From contig JAKOYE010000092.1 of NCBI GenBank assembly GCA_029780675.1, forward strand, positions 37,407 to 101,406: a DNA stretch of 64,000 nt, given 5' to 3'. Under the pieces are notes generated by a model. That model searched no databases. It saw only the letters and a program-made list of their open reading frames with translations, and was not told where the DNA came from. This DNA comes from Actinomycetes bacterium. GTDB lineage: Bacteria; Actinomycetota; Actinomycetes; Mycobacteriales; Mycobacteriaceae. A program made the translations under genes and the position numbers. Below are positions 30,579 through 41,904 of the stretch, in pieces (positions within the stretch are counted from its first letter, which is position 1; every line of letters starts with the position of its first letter).

Positions 30579-32732
30579 GTGTCCGCCACCATCACCGACG
30601 AGCAGTTCGCTGCCCGCGAGCTGGTTCGCGCATGGGCGTCCGGCGCGGCCGCGGCGGCCGCCGTCCGCGAGCTCGAGCAGGGTCGGTCCGGCCCGGGGTC
30701 GGATGCCTGGCGGGCCGTCTTCGACGGTCTGGCGGAACTGGGGATCTTCGGGGTCGCGGTCGCCGAGGAGGCCGGCGGCGCCGCCGGATCGGTCGCGGAT
30801 CTGTGCGCGATGATCGACGAGGCCGCGTACGCCCTGATCCCGGGCCCGGTGGCCACCACCGCGCTGGCGACCCTGGTGGTCGACGACCCCGACCTGCTGG
30901 TCCGGCTGTGCACCGGTCGACTGACGGCGGGCGCGGCGTTCACCGCCGATCTGCATGAGCAGGCCGGCCGGGTGTCCGGGACGGCCGAGCATGTCCTCGG
31001 CGGGCTGTCGACCGGCGTGCTGCTGCTCCCGGTGGGTGACGGGGTCGTCGTCGTCGATGCGGACGGCCCGGGTGTCACGGTCGAACCGCTGCCCGCCACC
31101 GACTTCTCCAGGCCACTGGCCAGGGTGACGTTGCGGGACGTACCGGCTGTCCGACTCGCGGTGTCCGGGCGCCGGTTCCTCGACCTCGCCGCCACCGTGC
31201 TGGCCGCCGAGGCTGCCGGGGTCGCGCGCTGGACGTTGCACACCGCGGCCGAGTACGCCAAGGTGCGCGAACAGTTCGGAAAGCCCATCGGCAGCTTCCA
31301 GGCCGTCAAGCACATGTGTGCCGAGATGTTGCTGCGCTCGCAACAGGCCGCGGCCGCGTCGGCCGATGCCGCTGCGGCAGCCGACGCCGCCGTGGCGGCG
31401 GGAGCAGCCGAGCAGGACCAGTCGGTCGCCGACGAGCAGTTCGCCCTCGCCGCCGCGGTCGCCGCGGCCGTCGGCATCAGCGCGGCCACCGGCAACGCCA
31501 AGGACTGCATCCAGGTGCTGGGCGGGATCGGTTTCACCTGGGAGCACGACGCGCACCTCTATCTGCGACGGGCGTATGCCCTGGGGCAGCTGCTCGGTGG
31601 ACGTTCCCGGTGGTTGCGCCGGGTGGGGGAACTGACCCGGAGCGGGGTCCGCCGGGAACTGCGGATCGACCTCGACTCCGTCGAGCACCTCCGCCCGGAG
31701 ATCGCCGACGCGGTGGCCCGGGTGGCCGCGCTGCCGGAGGCCGAACGTCAGGTGGCCCTGGCCGACACCGGGTTGCTGGCCCCGCACTGGCCACGGCCCT
31801 ACGGGCGCGGCGCCTCCCCGGCCGAACAGCTGCTCATCGACGCGGAGCTGACGGCCGCCGGGGTCACCCGCCCCGATCTCGTCATCGGCTGGTGGGCGGC
31901 GCCCACCCTTCTCGAGGGCGGCACACCCGAACAGATCGAACGGTTCGTGCCGGCCACGCTGCGCGGTGAACTGCGCTGGTGCCAGTTGTTCAGCGAACCC
32001 GGCGCGGGCTCGGATCTGGCGGCCCTGCGCACCCGGGCGGTCCGCGACGAGCGCGGATGGAGGCTCACCGGCCAGAAGGTCTGGACCTCAGCGGCGCACA
32101 AGGCCGACTGGGGCGTCTGCCTGGCTCGAACGGACCCGAGCGCTCCGAAACACAAGGGCATCACCTACTTCCTGGTCGATATGCGCTCGCCGGGCATCGT
32201 GATCCGGCCGCTGCGTGAGATCACCGGCGACGAACTGTTCAACGAGGTCTTCTTCGACGATGTCTTCGTGCCCGACGAGATGGTGGTCGGTGCGGTCAAC
32301 GACGGCTGGCGGCTGGCCAGAACCACGCTGGCCAGTGAGCGGGTGGCGATGGCCCACGGCACCGCGCTGGGAAACCAGATGGAGCAGATGCTGCGCGATA
32401 TCGCCGGCGCCGACCTTGATGCCGCTACCGCCGACCGTCTCGGCGAACTGTTACTGGCCGCGCAGGTCGGTTCGCTGCTCGATCATCGGATCGCCCAGTT
32501 GGCCGTCGGGGGTCGGGACACCGGGGCGGAAGCCAGTGCCCGAAAGCTGATCGGGGTGCGTTACCGCCAAGCCCTCGAGGAGTTCCGGATGGACCTCTCG
32601 CCGGGCGGGGGACTGGTGGTCAACGGGGCCGTGCAGAGCTTCCTCAACACCCGGTGCCTGTCCATCGCCGGCGGCACCGAGCAGATTCTGCTCAGCATGG
32701 CCGGTGAACGACTGCTCGGCCTTCCCCGTTGA
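30579..32732 (+). CDS. fadE34: Two-domain acyl-CoA dehydrogenase FadE34 (ChsE3 type)
   Basis: 717-aa fusion of two acyl-CoA dehydrogenase modules. The first (about 1-360) has FGKPIGSFQAVKHM and GGIGFTWEHDAHLY; the second (about 370-717) has FSEPGAGSDLAAL, NEVFFDDVFVP and GGTEQILLSMAGERLLGLPR. Family FadE34 proteins oxidise steroid side-chain acyl-CoA esters with a five-carbon or 3-carbon chain. A GAGGAG lies 6 nt before GTG 30579, which is preferred over the ATG at 30552. Divergent from kstR and under a KstR box. Confidence 0.92.
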   Translation: MSATITDEQFAARELVRAWASGAAAAAAVRELEQGRSGPGSDAWRAVFDGLAELGIFGVAVAEEAGGAAGSVADLCAMIDEAAYALIPGPVATTALATLVVDDPDLLVRLCTGRLTAGAAFTADLHEQAGRVSGTAEHVLGGLSTGVLLLPVGDGVVVVDADGPGVTVEPLPATDFSRPLARVTLRDVPAVRLAVSGRRFLDLAATVLAAEAAGVARWTLHTAAEYAKVREQFGKPIGSFQAVKHMCAEMLLRSQQAAAASADAAAAADAAVAAGAAEQDQSVADEQFALAAAVAAAVGISAATGNAKDCIQVLGGIGFTWEHDAHLYLRRAYALGQLLGGRSRWLRRVGELTRSGVRRELRIDLDSVEHLRPEIADAVARVAALPEAERQVALADTGLLAPHWPRPYGRGASPAEQLLIDAELTAAGVTRPDLVIGWWAAPTLLEGGTPEQIERFVPATLRGELRWCQLFSEPGAGSDLAALRTRAVRDERGWRLTGQKVWTSAAHKADWGVCLARTDPSAPKHKGITYFLVDMRSPGIVIRPLREITGDELFNEVFFDDVFVPDEMVVGAVNDGWRLARTTLASERVAMAHGTALGNQMEQMLRDIAGADLDAATADRLGELLLAAQVGSLLDHRIAQLAVGGRDTGAEASARKLIGVRYRQALEEFRMDLSPGGGLVVNGAVQSFLNTRCLSIAGGTEQILLSMAGERLLGLPR

Positions 32733-32740
32733 GCGGGGTC

Positions 32741-33034
32741 CTAGACGTCGTAGCTGACTTCGACGGAATCGGTGACGGGGCGTGACTGGCAGGCCAGGAT
32801 CAGGCCGTCGGCGAGGTCGTCGGGCTCCAGCGCGTCGTTGACCTCCATCACGACCTCACCGGCGAGTTTGGTCGTCGCACAGGCGCCGCAGTGGCCCTCG
32901 CGGCAGGAGTAGGGCGCCTCCAGGCCCTTGTCGAGCAGGACGTCGAGCAACTTCTCGCCGCGCGGCCAGGACACGGTGTGCGTCTGGCCGTCGAGGTGCA
33001 CCACGGCGGTGGCCGGAACGTCGGGGCTCGTCAC
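32741..33034 (-). CDS. KshB-like [2Fe-2S] ferredoxin domain protein (N-terminal reductase missing)
   Basis: 97-aa plant-type ferredoxin with CREGHCGAC and a distal cysteine in LILACQSRP as cluster ligands. The sequence strongly resembles the C-terminal ferredoxin domain of KshB, the reductase of 3-ketosteroid 9-alpha-hydroxylase, and the gene sits exactly where kshB lies in M. tuberculosis, divergent from hsaA. The FAD- and NAD-binding domains of KshB (about 250 residues) are absent; only 157 bp separate it from hsaA. It has its own site AAAGGAG 9 nt before GTG 33034 and a KstR box, so it looks expressed. It could be a kshB remnant or a stand-alone ferredoxin for KshA or CYP125. Confidence 0.85.
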   Translation of the reverse strand: MTSPDVPATAVVHLDGQTHTVSWPRGEKLLDVLLDKGLEAPYSCREGHCGACATTKLAGEVVMEVNDALEPDDLADGLILACQSRPVTDSVEVSYDV

Positions 33035-33073
33035 TGGCGATGACTCCTTTCGGTGCGGACTTTTCCCGCGAAC

Positions 33074-33087
33074 TAGAACACGTTACA
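33074..33087. promoter_or_regulatory. KstR operator upstream of the KshB-like ferredoxin
   Basis: tagAACacGTTaca matches tnnAACnnGTTnna. It lies 40 nt before the ferredoxin GTG on the minus strand, so the short gene retains sterol-responsive control. Confidence 0.88.
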
Positions 33088-33141
33088 AAAATGGCAATTC
33101 GATGAACTAGCAGGTACAAGCTCAGGCTTCTCGACACGAAT

Positions 33142-33155
33142 CGTAACGTGTTCTA
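33142..33155. promoter_or_regulatory. KstR operator upstream of hsaA
   Basis: cgtAACgtGTTcta keeps the AAC/GTT core with one outer mismatch and lies 37 nt before hsaA. TAGTCT (33154-33159) overlaps its edge and could be the -10 of the hsaA promoter, so bound KstR would occlude it. Confidence 0.85.
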
Positions 33156-33191
33156 GTCTGAGGCGCAGGCACCCACTCCCGGGAGGAAGCA

Positions 33192-36208
<3,017 letters not shown>

Positions 36209-36214
36209 CCGCCG

Positions 36215-36781
36215 ATGTCGGACGGCGCCATCGATCCGCGGGTCTTCCGCCAGGTACTCGGACAGTTCTGCACCGGCATCACCATCATCACCACCACTCA
36301 CGCCGAGGTGCCCAGCGGCTTCGCCTGCCAGTCCTTCGCCGCGTTGTCGCTGGACCCGCCACTGGTGCTGTTCTGTCCCACCAAGATGTCGCGGTCCTGG
36401 CAGGCGATCGAGGCCAGCGGGAAGTTCTGCGTCAACATCCTCACCGAGGGCCAACGCGACACCTGTGTCCGGTTCGGGTCGAGGGAACCGGACAAGTTCG
36501 CCGGCGTCGACTGGCACCCGTCCCCGTTGGGTTCGCCGGTCCTGGACCATTCGCTGGCCCATATCGACTGCACGGTGCACTCGGTGCACGACGGTGGAGA
36601 TCACTTCGTGGTGTTCGGTCGGGTGCATTCGCTGTCCGAACTGCCGACCGTGCCGCCGCGGCCGCTGCTCTTCTACCGCGGCGAATACACCGGGATCGAA
36701 CCGGAGAAGAACACCCCGGCGCAGTGGCGCGACGATCTGGAGGCCTTCCTCACCACCACCACTCCCGACACCTGGCTGTGA
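36215..36781 (+). CDS. hsaB: Flavin reductase component HsaB
   Basis: Supplies reduced flavin to HsaA. FMN-binding split-barrel reductase of 188 aa; typical segments are QFCTGITIITTTH, GFACQSFAALSLDPPLVLF and FCVNILTEGQ. It is the last gene of the hsa group here. In M. tuberculosis nat follows hsaB; here a convergent hydrolase follows instead. Confidence 0.95.
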   Translation: MSDGAIDPRVFRQVLGQFCTGITIITTTHAEVPSGFACQSFAALSLDPPLVLFCPTKMSRSWQAIEASGKFCVNILTEGQRDTCVRFGSREPDKFAGVDWHPSPLGSPVLDHSLAHIDCTVHSVHDGGDHFVVFGRVHSLSELPTVPPRPLLFYRGEYTGIEPEKNTPAQWRDDLEAFLTTTTPDTWL

Positions 36782-36800
36782 TCGGCTGCCGCGATCGGAC

Positions 36801-36816
36801 ATGCGTTCGTACGCAT
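36801..36816. terminator. Short hairpin between hsaB and the convergent hydrolase gene
   Basis: ATGCGT-tcgt-ACGCAT forms a 6-bp stem with a 4-nt loop, placed 20 nt after the hsaB stop and touching the stop of the opposite gene. No U-tract. It may terminate both transcripts, but it is short. Confidence 0.4.
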
Positions 36817-37604
36817 CAGCGTTCGGTGACGCTACTGCCCGTCTGATCGTCGATGAAGGCGACGATCGTCGCCGCGACCTGGCGGTGGGCGATGTCGTTG
36901 AGTACGTCATGGCGGCACCCGGCAAACTCGACGTAACGCAGCGCCGGAATCTGCCCGGCGTAGGCGCGCACCGCCCCCGGATCGGCGATCGGGTCGACCT
37001 CACCATGCACGGCCAGGGTCGGCACGGTCAGCGCGGGAAGCTCCGCCCCGAGACGATCCCAGGCCCAGTCCAGTTCGCGGGTGAGCGTGCGGCCGTCGGC
37101 AGTGGTGAATGCCAGCGGATCGTTCTCGATGCAGTCGAGATAGAACGGGTCACCGGAGAGCCCGCGGACGTCGAGATTCATGGTGGTGTTGAGATCGAGC
37201 ATCTCGGCGATCGGCACCAGCGGCGCTCCGGAGATCACCGCGGCCCGATACCGGCCGGGGGCCGCCAGCAGGCGGAACAACGTCACCACCGCACCCCACG
37301 AATGTCCCTGCGCGACAAGTGGTATCCCAGGTGACTCGCGCTCGGCGAGGTCGGTGAGAGCCTCCGCGAGGGCCGCGCATTCCGCAATGGTCCCCAACTG
37401 TCCCCGCTCTCCCGGGGACAGGCCGTGGCCGAACTGATCCACCGCCCACAGGTCGATCCCGGCGGCGTTGAGCGCGAAACCGTACCGGTGATAGAGGCCG
37501 GCGTGTTCCCCGAAGCCGTGCAGAAACACCACGGCTGCTCGGGGTTCGTCGCATGCCCAATGTTGGTAGTACACCGGGCCACGGTCATGGGAGAGGAAAG
37601 GCAC
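36816..37604 (-). CDS. Monoacylglycerol-lipase-like alpha/beta hydrolase
   Basis: 262-aa Hydrolase_4 family protein: VVFLHGFGEHAGLYHRYGF is the MGL-type oxyanion segment, GHSWG the nucleophile elbow, VHGEVDPIADP holds the acid and AGCRHDVLND the catalytic His. A role in glyceride or ester turnover is plausible; no substrate is known. The track ORF begins at 37826 inside the aminotransferase; GTG 37604 is chosen because family members start shortly before the YYQHW-like segment. It occupies the nat position of M. tuberculosis. Confidence 0.8.
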   Translation of the reverse strand: MPFLSHDRGPVYYQHWACDEPRAAVVFLHGFGEHAGLYHRYGFALNAAGIDLWAVDQFGHGLSPGERGQLGTIAECAALAEALTDLAERESPGIPLVAQGHSWGAVVTLFRLLAAPGRYRAAVISGAPLVPIAEMLDLNTTMNLDVRGLSGDPFYLDCIENDPLAFTTADGRTLTRELDWAWDRLGAELPALTVPTLAVHGEVDPIADPGAVRAYAGQIPALRYVEFAGCRHDVLNDIAHRQVAATIVAFIDDQTGSSVTER

Positions 37605-37666
37605 ACCCCAACTGCACCAGGTTGACGTCCCGGTGACAAGCGGATCTGCGGTGCCGCCGACGGCGT

Positions 37667-38833
37667 TCAGGACCGCAGCCAGGACCCCAACCGACGCAGG
37701 GCCTCCTCGATATCCGTGGTCGGCCCGGCGAAGGACAGTCGGACGAACGATCCACCCCGAACCGGGTCGAAGTCGACGCCCGGGGCTATCGCCAACCCGG
37801 TGGCGGCCAGCAGGTCCTCGCACCATTGCAGCGAATCGGCGGTGAAGTCGGAGACGTCGGCGTAGGCGTAGAACGCCCCGTCGGCCGGCGCCAGCCGGTT
37901 GAGGCCGAGATCGCGCAGACCTGAGGTCAGAAGCTCACGGTTACGGGCGTAGTGCCGCAGGTGCCCGTCGGCCTCGGCGATGGCATCCGGCGTGAACGCC
38001 GCGACGGCGGCGAACTGCGGCAGAACCGGCGGACAGATGGTGAAGTTGCCGGTCAGACGGTCCACCGCGCGGCGCAGTGCCGACGGCACCAGCATCCAGC
38101 CGAGCCGCCACCCCGTCATCGCAAAGTACTTCGAGAAGCTGTTCACCACCACCGCGTCGCGGGAGGTCTCCCAGGCGCACGCCGTCGGCGGAGCGCCCGG
38201 ATACACCAGGCCGTGGTAGACCTCATCGCTGATCAGGCGCACCCCCCGGGCATCGCACCAGCGGGCGATCGCAGCCATCTCCTGCGGATCAATGATCGTC
38301 CCGGTGGGGTTGGCCGGGCTGGCGACGATCACCCCCTGCACCGGCGGGTCGATCTCGGCGAGCATGTCCACCGTCGGCTGGAACCGCGTCTGCGGCCCGC
38401 ATTCGATCTCGACGACCTCACAGCCCAGCGCGGACAGGATGTTCCGGTAGCAGGGATAGCCGGGGCTGGCCAGCGCGACCCGGTCCCCGGCGTCGAAAGA
38501 GGCCAGGAAGGCCAGCAGGAAGCCGCCGGAAGACCCCGTCGTCAGCACGACGTCATCGACCCCGACCTCGATCCGGTAGCGGTCGGCGTAGGAAGCCGCG
38601 ATCGCCGAGCGCAGCTCAGGGATTCCCAGGGCGACGGTGTAGCCGAGGTTGTCGCGTTCGAGTGCCGCCGCGGCAGCGGCCCGGACGGCCGCGGGGGCAC
38701 CGGCGCCCGGTTGCCCCGCGGACAGGTTGACCAGATCACCGTGGGTGCGCTGGCGCTCGGCAGCCGCCAGCCAGACGTCCATGACGTAGAAGGGTGGGAT
38801 ACCCGCCCGCAGCGCGACGCGATCGTTCACCAC
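37667..38833 (-). CDS. aspB: Class I/II PLP aminotransferase (AspB type)
   Basis: Fold-type I aminotransferase of 388 aa. SFSKYFAMTGWRLGW holds the PLP lysine, SPANPTGT the cofactor/substrate contact, and ISDEVYHGLVY the PLP-pairing Asp. Matches Rv3565 beside fadE33. Annotated as an aspartate aminotransferase from the family; its true substrate and any tie to sterol catabolism are unknown. It lies 28 nt after the fadE33 stop in the same direction, so it may be co-transcribed. Confidence 0.88.
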   Translation of the reverse strand: MVNDRVALRAGIPPFYVMDVWLAAAERQRTHGDLVNLSAGQPGAGAPAAVRAAAAAALERDNLGYTVALGIPELRSAIAASYADRYRIEVGVDDVVLTTGSSGGFLLAFLASFDAGDRVALASPGYPCYRNILSALGCEVVEIECGPQTRFQPTVDMLAEIDPPVQGVIVASPANPTGTIIDPQEMAAIARWCDARGVRLISDEVYHGLVYPGAPPTACAWETSRDAVVVNSFSKYFAMTGWRLGWMLVPSALRRAVDRLTGNFTICPPVLPQFAAVAAFTPDAIAEADGHLRHYARNRELLTSGLRDLGLNRLAPADGAFYAYADVSDFTADSLQWCEDLLAATGLAIAPGVDFDPVRGGSFVRLSFAGPTTDIEEALRRLGSWLRS

Positions 38834-38861
38834 TGTGACGCTAGCCTCCCCGCGAACTCCG

Positions 38862-39803
38862 TTACAGCGCCTGGCTTTCTAGGCTTCGCAGGACGTCGGT
38901 GGGCGCGGCCAGCAGCCGGGCGCTGGAATGGGCCCTCTTGAAGTAGAGCTGGATATCGTGCTCCCAGGTGATCGCGATCCCGCCGTGCATCTGGATCGCC
39001 TCGCCCGCCACGGCGCAGAACGCCTCGGTGGCGGCGAGCCGGGCCAGTGCGGCGGTGGTCGGGCCGGGGGCGTCAACCGCGTCCCCGACTGCCGCGCGGG
39101 CGGTCTGCACCGACACGTACAGATCGGCCAGGCGGTGTTTGAGCGCCTGGAAACTGCCGATGGGCCGGCCGAACTGCACCCGCTGCTTGGTGTAGTCCAC
39201 GGTCAGCTGGAGGCAGCGTGCCGCCGCCCCGATCTGTTCGGCCGCGAGCAGGATGGCGGCGGTATCGGCCAGGCCGGGATCGCGGCCGATCACCTCGGTC
39301 TGCCCGGGCCGCAGCCGGGCCAGCCGCCGGGTGGGGTCCAGTGGCACCAGTGGTTCGGCCTCCACCTGCGTCCAGCGTTCGATCCGGCCGTCCCGAACCG
39401 CGATGACGACGTCGGCGGCGTCGCCGTGGATGACGTGGTCGGGATCGAAAACCACGGCCCCGATGGAGGTTCCACCGGCCAGGGCGGCCAGCGCGTCGGC
39501 ATCCGGTTGATCGGCGGCCAGCAGCGCCAACTCCGCCAGGGTGCTGCCCCACAGCGGAGTGGGTGCCAGGGCGCGGCCCAACTCCTCGAAAACGACTGCG
39601 GCGTCACCCAGTTGACCCCCGGCACCGCCGAGTTCCTCGGGAACGACGAGCGCCGTCGCACCCACCTGATCGCAGAGCAGCGCCCACAGGGATTCGTCGT
39701 AGCCGCAATCGGAAGCCATCGCGCGGCGCACCGCCTGGGACGACGCGTACCGGTCGACAAGCGAGGCGACGGTCTGACGCAGCATCTCGCGTTCCGCGCT
39801 CAC
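38862..39803 (-). CDS. fadE33: Acyl-CoA dehydrogenase FadE33
   Basis: 313-aa ACAD subunit with VQFGRPIGSFQALKHRLAD and GGIAITWEHDIQLYFKRA. Short ACADs of this group pair with a partner to form alpha2beta2 enzymes. By position (fadD3-fadE31-fadE32-fadE33) it belongs to the KstR2 regulon for HIP-ring degradation. The start overlaps the fadE32 stop by 4 nt. Confidence 0.93.
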   Translation of the reverse strand: MSAEREMLRQTVASLVDRYASSQAVRRAMASDCGYDESLWALLCDQVGATALVVPEELGGAGGQLGDAAVVFEELGRALAPTPLWGSTLAELALLAADQPDADALAALAGGTSIGAVVFDPDHVIHGDAADVVIAVRDGRIERWTQVEAEPLVPLDPTRRLARLRPGQTEVIGRDPGLADTAAILLAAEQIGAAARCLQLTVDYTKQRVQFGRPIGSFQALKHRLADLYVSVQTARAAVGDAVDAPGPTTAALARLAATEAFCAVAGEAIQMHGGIAITWEHDIQLYFKRAHSSARLLAAPTDVLRSLESQAL

Positions 39804-40774
39804 CGGTGCGCCCCCTCACCGGTCAGCGACGCCAGCACCCGCCGTCGGTGCGTGGCGGGAGAGCCCCACGCCGAGTGCAGCGCCTGAACGCGTAAAAGCC
39901 AGTGGCTCAGATCATGTTCGGCGGTGTAGCCGATCGCCCCATGGGTCTGCAGGGCGACGCGCGCCGCGAGAAGCCCGGCCTCGGCGGCGGCCGCCTGGGC
40001 GGCACTGACGTTTCGCGGTGCGTCCGGGGAGCCATCGGCCAGGGACAACGCCGCCCCGTAGACCAGCGGGCGGGCCAAATCCACGGCGATGTGCACGTCG
40101 GCCAGCGCGTGCTTGATCGCCTGGTACGAGCCGATCGGCCGACCGAACTGACTGCGCTGCCGGGCGTAGTGCACCGCCATGTCCAGCATCGCCTGACCCG
40201 CCCCGATGAGCTGCGCGGCGGTGGCGAGCACCCCGACGTCGAAGGCAAGGCCGACGGCGGCCGGGCGGGGCGCACCCTCCGCGGTGACCTCGAAGAGTCG
40301 GCGGGTCGGATCCACCGACGAGTGCCCGGCACCAGCCTCAGCGTCACAGACCGCCCCGTCGGCGGCCACCAGCACCAGATCCGCGACGTCTGCGCCGACC
40401 GCCCGTGGCACGTCGGGCGGCATTGCCACCGTCGCGATCAGGTTCCCGGAAGCCAGCGCAGCCACCCGGTCGTCCCCCGCGAGCAGTACCGGCGCGACGG
40501 CGATGGACTCGGTCACCGGACCCGGCACGCACCAGCGGCCGAGCCGCTCGCAGGCCACCACCAGGTCCACCGGGTGTGCCCCCAGACCGCCGAACTCCTC
40601 CGGAACGGACAGTGCGGTGACCCCGAGGTCGGCCAACCGGGACCACACCGCCAGGCCGGGACGGGTGTCACCCTGTGCCCACATCCGAAGCGCCGCAGGG
40701 ATATCCGCGGTGCCCATCGCGGCGTCGATGCTGGCGGCGAAGTCCCGCTGTTCGGCGGCGAGGGTGAACTTCAT
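39800..40774 (-). CDS. fadE32: Acyl-CoA dehydrogenase FadE32
   Basis: 324-aa ACAD with SQFGRPIGSYQAIKHALAD and HGAIGYTAEHDLSHW. FadE32 is linked to dehydrogenation of MOODA-CoA late in ring degradation, probably with FadE31 or FadE33 as partner. ATG 40774 overlaps the fadE31 stop by 4 nt; the track start at 41113 is inside fadE31. Confidence 0.93.
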   Translation of the reverse strand: MKFTLAAEQRDFAASIDAAMGTADIPAALRMWAQGDTRPGLAVWSRLADLGVTALSVPEEFGGLGAHPVDLVVACERLGRWCVPGPVTESIAVAPVLLAGDDRVAALASGNLIATVAMPPDVPRAVGADVADLVLVAADGAVCDAEAGAGHSSVDPTRRLFEVTAEGAPRPAAVGLAFDVGVLATAAQLIGAGQAMLDMAVHYARQRSQFGRPIGSYQAIKHALADVHIAVDLARPLVYGAALSLADGSPDAPRNVSAAQAAAAEAGLLAARVALQTHGAIGYTAEHDLSHWLLRVQALHSAWGSPATHRRRVLASLTGEGAHR

Positions 40775-41904
40775 CGGGGTTCCCTCGGCAGGCCGAGCAG
40801 ACGTTCGGCGATGATGTTTCGCTGCACCTCGTTGGTGCCGGCGTAGATCGGGCCGCCGAGCGCGAACAGCAGGCCGTCGGTCCACGGGTCGATCAGTTCC
40901 GCCGCGGCCCCGCGTAATTCGCAGGCCGTTTGGTGCAGTGCGACGTCGAGATCCGACCAGAACACCTTGGTCACCGAGGATTCGGCACCCAGTTCGCCGC
41001 CGTCGGCCAGCCTGGTGACCGTGCCGAAGGTGTGGAGCCGATAGGCCTGCGCCTTGATCCAGGCGTCGGCCACCCGGTCGGTGTAGGCGGGGTCCGAGCC
41101 CGTCTCGTGCCACAGCCGCACCAGGCGCTCGGCCGGAGCGACGAACCGCGCCGGGCTGCGCAGCGACATACCGCGCTCATTGCTCGCCGTGCTCATGGCC
41201 GCCCGCCAGCCCTCGCCCGGGACGCCGATGACATCGGCGTCGGGGACGAAGACGTTGTCGCAGAAGATCTCCCCGAAACCGGCCGCCCCGCCGAGTTGGG
41301 TGATCGGCCGCACCGTCACACCCTCGGCATCGAGGTCGAACATCAGATACGTCAGACCCCGGTGCCGTTGCGCCGACGGATCCGAACGGAACAAGCCGAA
41401 CGCCCGGTCGCCGAATGGCGCTCGGCTGCTCCAGATCTTCTGTCCGTTGAGCAGCCAGCCACCATCGGTTCGGGTGGCCGTCGAGCGCAGCGACGCCAGG
41501 TCGCTGCCGGCTTCCGGCTCCGACCATGCCTGGGCCCAGATCTGTTCGCCGGAGGCCATTTTCGGCAGGATGCGCTCCCGTTGCTCCTCGGTGCCGTGGG
41601 CGAACAGGGTGGGGGCGAGCATCGAGGTCCCGTTGGCGCTGGCCCGCCCAGGGGCGCCGGCCCGGAAGTACTCCTCCTCGAACACCACCCACTGCAGCAG
41701 CGTGGCGTCCCGGCCGCCGTACTTCCCCGGCCAGGCGATCACCGACAGACGGGCGTCGAACAGCACCCGGTCCCAGTGCCGGTGCTGTTCGAAACCCTCC
41801 GCGGTGTCATAGGACTTGGTCGGGAAGTGCCGTGTGTTGGCGGCGAGGAAGTCGCGCACCTCGTCCCGGAATGCGCAGGTCGCCTCGTCGTAGTCGAGAT
41901 TCAC
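40771..41904 (-). CDS. fadE31: Acyl-CoA dehydrogenase FadE31
   Basis: 377-aa ACAD with WSEPEAGSDLASLR (flavin-binding), FGEIFCDNVFVPD and GTNEVQRNIIAERLLGLPR. It overlaps fadD3 and fadE32 by 4 nt each, so the operon is fully coupled. Predicted to act on CoA esters from the steroid C/D rings. Confidence 0.93.
   Translation of the reverse strand: MNLDYDEATCAFRDEVRDFLAANTRHFPTKSYDTAEGFEQHRHWDRVLFDARLSVIAWPGKYGGRDATLLQWVVFEEEYFRAGAPGRASANGTSMLAPTLFAHGTEEQRERILPKMASGEQIWAQAWSEPEAGSDLASLRSTATRTDGGWLLNGQKIWSSRAPFGDRAFGLFRSDPSAQRHRGLTYLMFDLDAEGVTVRPITQLGGAAGFGEIFCDNVFVPDADVIGVPGEGWRAAMSTASNERGMSLRSPARFVAPAERLVRLWHETGSDPAYTDRVADAWIKAQAYRLHTFGTVTRLADGGELGAESSVTKVFWSDLDVALHQTACELRGAAAELIDPWTDGLLFALGGPIYAGTNEVQRNIIAERLLGLPREPR

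Noticed and set aside
29745-31787. Long minus ORF suggesting a 680-aa fusion ending in KstR.
   Set aside because: The upstream half is the antisense of fadE34; KstR alone fits homologues, and the KstR box lies between.
37605-37826. Longer N-terminus for the MGL-like hydrolase.
   Set aside because: It would overlap the aminotransferase by about 160 nt and adds Arg/Gly-rich sequence without homology; GTG 37604 precedes the conserved fold.
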